DNA of 25,681 nucleotides from Basidiobolus ranarum (taxonomy: Eukaryota; Basidiobolomycota; Basidiobolomycetes; Basidiobolales): assembly GCA_040143965.1 (NCBI GenBank), contig JASJQH010007016.1, forward strand, positions 1 to 25,681, written 5' to 3'. Numbering within the stretch: the first letter of the stretch is position 1; the number at the start of each line of letters is the position of its first letter. The notes beneath the pieces were generated by a model that was not told the DNA's origin, ran no database searches, and saw nothing but the letters and a program-made list of their open reading frames with translations. Shown one piece after another: positions 19,985 to 25,681 of the stretch. The translations under genes were made by a program, and so were the position numbers.

Positions 19985-21968
19985 ATGAGCGAAGAAAAGA
20001 CCCAAAAATCCGAAATAACGGAGACTATCTACGATATCGAAGCCAACGAAGCCAACGATTCTAAAGGCTCGATGCATAGCCTCGATGAAGACATCTCTGA
20101 TCTTGCCTTAAAGATGGGCGCCATTGAACCCGAAGTCGAGACTCGTTGGGATCATTTCATGGTGTGGCTTTATCGATATAATCTTCTTCAACGAACAGCA
20201 ATATTGGTATTACCTGTGGATGCTCTATTTGCTCTCATTGCTGCAATGGACTTTACAGTATTTAGAAGAGTAAACGTTGGCGGCATTACGTTGGGTTGGT
20301 GGTGTGTTTTCGTCATTATACTGTGGTCCACATATTTTCTATCAAGAGTTTTGGTACACGTTTTACCCAATCTGCTGGAGTTGATATTCGGACAGCTTAC
20401 TTCACTGATAAAGCTGTATATCGGATATATTCGTAAATTGCATAATTATATTTCATTTGTCATTTTCTGTATCGTGTCCTGGGTCTTATTTGAAGCGGTG
20501 ATTGTAACTAACAACAACTACACAGCTAATTGGCCGAGAATGGTGTATATAGTTTTGGTGGTGTCAGCCGCAGCTGTTACTCTAGAAAAGCTATTTCTTC
20601 AAATTATCGCAGTGAAATTTCACAGAGCCGCATATCAAGATCGGCTTCTGCTGAACCGTTATGCCATTAACATCATCAATAAATTGGCAGAGTTTACCAC
20701 GGAGCGTGAAAAGGAGCAGCCCATCATTGATGATATGAGTTCTCACAGGAAGCCTAAATTCACGGTTTTCAGGCTTTTATCTCAGACGAAGAATGCTCTG
20801 GACAAGACTACCTCAGCCCTAGGAACGATTGCTTCCGAAGTTGCTGATGGAAGCAACACCCAAACCGAACCATTCCAAGCCATTCAGAATTCCCATGATG
20901 CTCGTGTGCTTGCCAGACGAATTTTCTATGCCCTGTGTCCTCCTGGAAAGAGCGTCATTACTGTGAATGAGTTTAAAGAAGTATTCAACACAGCTCAGAG
21001 GGCCGAACGCGCCTTCTTATTTTTCGATGAATACAGTAGAGGTGATATAGTTAGAAATGATATGATTCTTTCTATTCAAGAGATATTTCGTGAGAAACGA
21101 GCCTTGACCAAATCACTTCAAGATCTAGACAAAGCTATAGGTAAGTCCACGTATAGTCAGGGAAGATGTGGGTGGAAGTTCTAACGGATTCTCTCTTTTT
21201 AGCCAAGCTAGATTCCATCCTGATGGCAATCGTCTATGTGATCGTCATTCTTATCTTGGTGTCCACTTTCGTCTCGGACTTCGGGACCTATATTGCCACG
21301 GCTGGCTCCATATTGGTAGCTGTTAGTTTCATGACAGGCTCTACTGCTCAGGCAGTATTCGAGAGTATTGTGTTCCTCTTTGTCCGCCATCCCTTTGACG
21401 TAGGCAAGTATTTCATTGATTTTATTCCTGCGATTGACTCGATATTTACCATGATAATACATAGGGGATCGCGTGGATATTGATGGGGATTCTTTTGTTG
21501 TGAAAGAGATGGGCCTTCTAAGTACAGTCTTCGAGACACTTGAAGGAGCTGTGGTCATCATCCCAAACAACAGCATATCCGGCTCTAAAATTCATAACGT
21601 ACGCCGCTCAGGAGACCTCTCCGAGGTGATCCGTATCCAGGTAGACACCTCTACTTCATGGAGTCAAATTCAGCAACTCGAAGTGAAGTTGCTTCAATTC
21701 CTTAATGACAATGGTCGGGAGTTCCGAAATGAAACCAAGATCACCTTGAGTGAATTCCCGGACCCTAATCGTATGACCTTTGAAGTGGAGATCCCATATA
21801 AGGGAAATTGGCAGGATGATAATGAGTATTCTAAACGCAGAAATATGGTACGTTTCCATTTCCAACCTCATTTTCCAACTTGTAATTAATTTATTTCTTT
21901 TACAGTTCATGCTTGCTTTGAGGGATGCAGTGTCAAGTACAGGAATCACCTATCATGGGATGGGCTAG
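19985..21968 (+). CDS. MscS-family mechanosensitive channel with EF-hand-like region (fungal Msy type)
   Basis: Exons 19985-21140, 21203-21403, 21465-21847 and 21906-21968 give 600 residues. Four predicted membrane helices come first (around TAILVLPVDALFALIAA; WWCVFVIILWSTYFL; ISFVIFCIVSWVLFEAVIV; MVYIVLVVSAAAVTL). Next is an EF-hand-like segment with loop at 348-359, then a fifth helix (ILMAIVYVIVILILVSTFV). The pore helix and signature follow: YIATAGSILVAVSFMTGSTA, then FVRHPFDVGDRVDIDGD. The beta domain includes NNSISGSKIHNVRRSGD. S. pombe Msy1/Msy2 use this layout to release calcium from ER-related membranes during hypo-osmotic shock. This protein is shorter, ending soon after the beta domain. 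The second intron has a GC donor: HPFDVG|DRVDIDG is only restored with AG|GCAAGT at 21403/21404. The EF loop is degenerate, so calcium binding is doubtful. Confidence 0.92.
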
Positions 21969-22219
21969 GACTAAGACTATAGCTAGAGACCTTCACACCT
22001 GTAAATAGCTGCAACTAATCGTCCCATTCAGTTATCTATTAATATGGCTATAATTTATGGCGATAAATCAAATAAGGTTATTTATAAATTCTATTCAGTT
22101 ATACTATTTACAGTTTTAGTGGGAACGATGTTTAAGACTGGGGGGAGCGAGCACGGGAACTGGGGCGAGAGCGGGAACGGAAACTGGCCATGGTTTGGTG
22201 TGCATAAGGAAGATATCAC
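21969..22219. other. Convergent spacer with G-rich imperfect repeats
   Basis: Short region between the 3' ends of the MscS and NIPA genes. Around 22139-22190 it contains repeated gagcgggaac-like purine-rich units on the + strand. Confidence 0.5.
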
Positions 22220-23592
22220 TTAGAGTTTGATGTTCTCGAAATCATCCTCATTCCATCCGTTGGGCTTTTTGTTGTATTCCAGTGTCTCTTCAGTTACCGT
22301 GTAGTCCTTCTTTTGTTTCGAATGGGACTGTGACTGTTCTCCAATTTCGAGACTTTCCATACTTGCACTGGGATCAGGTTTAGCTTGGGACAGTAGTTTC
22401 ACCCCATATATGAGCGCAAAGATACCCAGAAGAATTAATGCGAGTACCCATATCTCGTAGGTAGCAATTTGATTCAGATAAATGATGGTATTGATCAGTC
22501 CCATCGATGTATAGAATCCAAAGAATATCGGAACAATCAGTACTGAATCCGCTAGTTTCAGTCCAGTATTAAGACAGTAAATCTTCAATTGCATCAGTTA
22601 GCTATAGATTCAGGAGATACGTGATAACCGTGCAATAAAGGAAGTTACCTGGATGATCGATGTTGCTACCAACCCTACCAAGATTAGGTAGGAGAAGCTA
22701 TCGGTGAATTGGTTTGCTTGTGTCAAGGTGATCGTGACCAATTTCACTCTAAATAAGATATCCAATCAGAAGTCTGAGAAGTACATGAATGATTCTGTGC
22801 ACTTACCCGCTCTTTGCGAGTAGTAGAGTTTGACTGGCAACCAAGCCTCCAATACCTGCCATACACATTCCAAGGATCTTCTGTAGCCTTCTACGGTCTA
22901 CTACATACCCGAACAAAGGTACACGACGATTTAAAGTACCTTCTAGGCAATGTTTTGCGTAGAGGCCGACAAACAGACAGACTAGAGTGACCACATCAAG
23001 GATAGAAAAGTATGCTATGAATACTGGTCGTAGATACAAAGACTTAAGACGATCCAGGGTTAGGTCATTTTCAGCTATAAATAGAAAAAGTCAACTCTCA
23101 TCCATAACAATAACTATATTAGAAGGTTCAAACCATCTTCTCCAGTCCCTCTACCACCCCATATGACTATCCAAATGACACATACAATGACCACCGCAGT
23201 TCCATAAATATCCTTGCGAGTGATGGGGGTACCAACCAACATTTTAGCGAAAATGAAATTAAAGATTAGGGAAACGGCACCGAGAGGAGCAACCCATTGA
23301 GTTTTGAGGTAATCTGAAAATATGAACATTGTCAATACATTGCAGCATAGAAAACATCTAGCCAAAAGAACTTACTAAGCGCGATGGTATTACCAAACAT
23401 TTGGCTCCCCGCGTAAAGATATAAACCGATATGCCAGCTTACGCGTAGGAATTCGTGCCTCTGATATTCAACCGGAAGGGCTTCGTTGCGAGAATGATCC
23501 CGCTTCATGATATTGAGACCTAAAGCATTGAGAAACGAAGCGGCCAAAGATACGATGAAGCCTATAATGTAATCCATAAATGCTGGTGCCAT
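22220..23592 (-). CDS. NIPA-type (DUF803) magnesium transporter, five exons
   Basis: Exons 23592-23376, 23313-23134, 23074-22807, 22748-22649 and 22582-22220 give 375 residues, usual for the family. It belongs to the drug/metabolite transporter superfamily, and animal NIPA1/2 carry Mg2+ at plasma membrane and endosomes. The N-terminus reads MDYIIGFIVSLAASFLNALG, then LNIMKRDHSRNE. It continues WVAPLGAVSLIFNFIFAKML with VGTPITRKDIYGTAVVIVC, and a third part around LRPVFIAYFSILDVVTLVCL. Then RVKLVTITLTQANQFTDSFS and YLILVGLVATSIIQIYCLNT, GLKLADSVLIVPIFFGFYTS. About nine membrane helices are expected. The hydrophilic C-terminal tail has Ser-rich and acidic segments (SASMESLEIGEQSQSHSKQK). Splice phases are consistent throughout. 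One acceptor (TTGAAG before ATTTACTGT) is unusual but has a CTAAC branch-like site upstream. Cation specificity is family inference. Confidence 0.9.
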
Positions 23593-24360
23593 AGAAGTAC
23601 ACCGGTTAAAGACTTGGGATGATGAGAGTTATCACTAAAGAGACAGTTAATGTTACGAACAATCAAAACAAAGTGAAAGGGTTTGCTAATAAATGACTTT
23701 ATTTGAGGTATTTTCTGAGCTGTTTGCCAATGGGGATTTAAGGTGATTTTAAGGGAGATTTTCTTATGTGGCAGGAGAATTAGCAATGGGGAATAGCAAG
23801 TGCTGCATATACACTCTAGTAGCATCGAAGTTTATTGAAGCTTGCTACATTAAAAAATAAACTTCATTCAGCAGTAACCAGCAGAAATATGAAGGCGTGG
23901 TCGAGGTAGCCTACCCTGTCCTGCAATGTAATGCAAGTCGATGGAGTGAGTTCAATCTATGACACTTCGAATTATTCTTCAATCTAGGACACTTCGAATC
24001 ACTCAGTGCCATAACGCGTTTTCATGTATCTTGCCCATATTTATGCTGGAGTTTGAGTCATTAGTTTGTTTTATTGAGCCACATCAACCGAGCCATTTCT
24101 ATTGATTACAATAGTACTTCTTAATAGACCTCCTTCAAGACTGGGGTTATCTGACACTTGTTGTGGATTTTATACCCATTTTCTCTAGAAGCGTATACTT
24201 GCCTGTGTAGTGCTGTAATAGGGACTGGGACATATTAAATACGAGATAAGTCAAGAAATATGTAAACCATAATATAATCCATTTGCACCATTGTGCGTTC
24301 GGTGATAGCTGACTAAATAATGTAACTTAGATATGATTTAGGAAATAAGCAGAAGAACTA
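23593..24360. other. Gene-poor region upstream of the NIPA gene
   Basis: It holds the NIPA promoter, a short tandem duplication and otherwise AT-rich DNA. An open frame at 23562-23825 (-) overlaps the NIPA start and has no coding character. I see no supported gene. Confidence 0.5.
23951..24004 (+). repeat. 27-bp unit in tandem, two copies
   Basis: Units 23951-23977 and 23978-24004 begin TTCAATCTA and share GACACTTCGAAT. They differ at three positions. Confidence 0.8.
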
Positions 24361-24383
24361 GCTATTTATTGAAAAATAGCTAG
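24358..24383. repeat. Perfect 10-bp inverted repeat at the edge of repeat copy A
   Basis: CTAGCTATTT at 24358-24367 and AAATAGCTAG at 24374-24383 form a hairpin with a 6-nt loop. It ends exactly where the dispersed repeat homology begins (24384). Confidence 0.8.
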
Positions 24384-24629
24384 TTGAAATTAGCATCGCC
24401 TAAACACCTATATAGTCCTATATAGCTCAGTATTTAGTTATTCTATATTGAACCAAGATATCACCCATTATTTGATATTGGAATTTACTTAGAATATTGA
24501 GACCAACTAAGAAGTTTTCAGATATATAGATTTTTCAAGCTTGTGCTAGAAGCCCCAAGCTTTGCATGCATGTTCCTGGGACTTTCCTTAACACATTCTA
24601 CATGTTTGTTTATATCAAGACTAAGCTAT
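24384..24629 (-). repeat. Dispersed repeat, copy A
   Basis: On the minus strand it reads from ...TCTTGATATAAACAAACATG through TTGGGGCTTCTAGCACAAGC to GATGCTAATTTCAA. It matches copy B in inverted orientation and copy C in direct orientation with many mismatches (roughly a fifth of positions by eye). It has no coding capacity, so the element class is unknown. Confidence 0.75.
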
Positions 24630-24787
24630 TGTTGGATAATTAATCTTTTTCAACACCTGAGTTAACTCTAGTTATGATACATATATGAGAAACATAATGT
24701 AACAAATCTATGGCAACTATATTCTATTTTGGAGTATCTCTATATCTATATAACCAGTGTGTCTTATTTGTTACAGTATTTTGGGAG

Positions 24788-25114
24788 CCGGTTGGAAGTG
24801 GTTTAGAGAAACTAGGAAAGTCATGGTTTCACTTTTGATCTATTGAGTGGAAGGTTTATATCGATAGTTTTGTCAAGATATAAATACACCAGAATGTAGA
24901 ATGTGTTCAGGAAGATCTCAAAAGCACGTGTGCAAAATTTGGGGCTTGTGGCACAAGCTTGAATAATCTGTATCTCTAAGAACTTCTAAGTTGGAAATAA
25001 TTTTACAAGTAAGCTCCAATTGAGAATAGAGGGCAATATCTTGATGAGATATATGAAAACTAAATATTAAGCTATTTATGACTATATTGGTGTTTAGACA
25101 ATCCTAATTTCAAA
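24788..25114 (+). repeat. Dispersed repeat, copy B (inverted relative to A and C)
   Basis: It starts near GGTTGGAAGTGGTTT, passes GAGTGGAAGGTTTATATCGA, TTGTCAAGATATAAATACAC and TTTGGGGCTTGTGGCACAAG, and ends ATCCTAATTTCAAA. It is longer than A at its left end, where it matches the far end of C. Confidence 0.75.
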
Positions 25115-25132
25115 AGTTTACATGCATTAATT

Positions 25133-25199
25133 CATTGAGTTGAAAGTTGATATTTATAGCTTTGTCAAGATGTGAGCAAACTAACATGTCAAATGTGTT
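25133..25199 (+). repeat. Partial repeat copy D
   Basis: The left part of the unit only (TTGAGTTGAAAGTTGATATT ... TTTGTCAAGATGTGAGC ... AAATGTGTT), in the orientation of B. It breaks off where copy C begins in the opposite orientation. Confidence 0.6.
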
Positions 25200-25525
25200 G
25201 AAATTAGCATTGCCAAAGCACCTATATAGTCATATATAGCTTAGTTCTTAGTCATCTTATATTTCACTAAGATATTACCCATTATTCTCAATCAGAACTC
25301 ACTTGGAATATTTTTTCAAACTTAGAAGTTCTCAGATATCTAGATTTTTCAAACTTGTGCTAGAAGTCCCAAACTTTGCACACATGCCTTGAGCTCTTCC
25401 TGAACTTATTCTACATGCTGGTGTGCCTTTATGTTGACAAAATAATTGATATTTTCTCTCCACTCAATAAGTCAGTAGGCAAGAACCATCAATTTCTCTA
25501 ATTGGCCAAACCACTTCCAACAGGC
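25198..25525 (-). repeat. Dispersed repeat, copy C
   Basis: On the + strand it begins TTGAAATTAGCATTGCC and ends near CCACTTCCAACAGG, reading like copy A and like the reverse complement of copy B. A 66-codon open frame on the minus strand (25672-25472) overlaps its far end and includes CWKWFGQLEK. Similar residues (GWKWF) can be read in B, so this end might derive from a coding part of a mobile element, but no family can be named. Confidence 0.7.
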
Positions 25526-25681
25526 TTCCAAGTGCTTTAACAGGTTATGAGCCCTGAGCTTCCACTCTCTGTAGCATCTACTTCTCAAATATTGGGAACT
25601 TTTCCCTCTTCTAAAAAATTGGATGCCACCTATTATCAAGTTGGGGAAGTTAAAATAAAAATGTTGCTGCAAGAAAAAGGA

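Noticed and set aside
23885-23965. tRNA/SINE-like A box (TGGTCGAGGTAG) and weak B box (AGTTCAATC) on the + strand
   Set aside because: The B box matches only in part, the arms do not fold into a cloverleaf, and no A-rich tail follows.
24358-25681. Idea that the right-end repeats are a complete mobile element with defined terminal repeats
   Set aside because: No target-site duplication, no clear element ends and no protein of a known transposon family could be seen, so only a repeat cluster is reported.

Overview
The window is nuclear DNA of a fungus, most likely an early-diverging lineage (Mucoromycota in the broad sense, possibly Glomeromycotina). The case rests on dense protein genes broken by many short GT-AG introns (mostly about 57-76 nt), AT-rich spacers, and gene content: an exomer Chs5 homologue, a PHO80-type cyclin, an EF-hand MscS channel of the fungal Msy type, and a Tea4/Bud14-like polarity protein. 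The species cannot be fixed from the sequence.

Layout. 1-556: 3' end of an unrecognised + strand gene. 981-2517 (+): nine-exon aldo/keto reductase. 3249-4728 (+): UMA and UBA domain protein like the ESCRT-I subunit UBAP1. 5203-6083 (-): short Chs5 (exomer) homologue. 6493-7059 (+): KxDL protein (BLOC-1 related). 7278-8012 (-) and 8414-9183 (-): two tandem predicted secreted proteins of unknown function, each behind a TATATAAA box. 9679-13083 (+): eight-exon SH3 / PP1-docking / double RA protein. 14129-15069 (+): Pho85-type cyclin. 15948-18943 (-): four-exon MIT-like plus RasGEF protein. 19985-21968 (+): MscS channel with one GC-AG intron. 22220-23592 (-): five-exon NIPA-type magnesium transporter. 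23593-25681: gene-poor DNA ending in a cluster of diverged repeat copies in alternating orientation.

Themes. The left half holds three membrane-trafficking genes side by side (ESCRT-I, exomer, BLOC-1-related). The middle and right hold genes expected to act in polarised growth and Ras/PP1/CDK signalling (Tea4-like RA protein, Pho85 cyclin, RasGEF), then two ion-handling membrane proteins (MscS, NIPA). No bacterial operon, CRISPR array, rRNA or convincing tRNA was found.

Gene models were assembled by hand from splice signals, reading phase and remembered family motifs. Every multi-exon model given keeps an open frame through all its junctions. Functions are family-level inferences, with no database search behind them.
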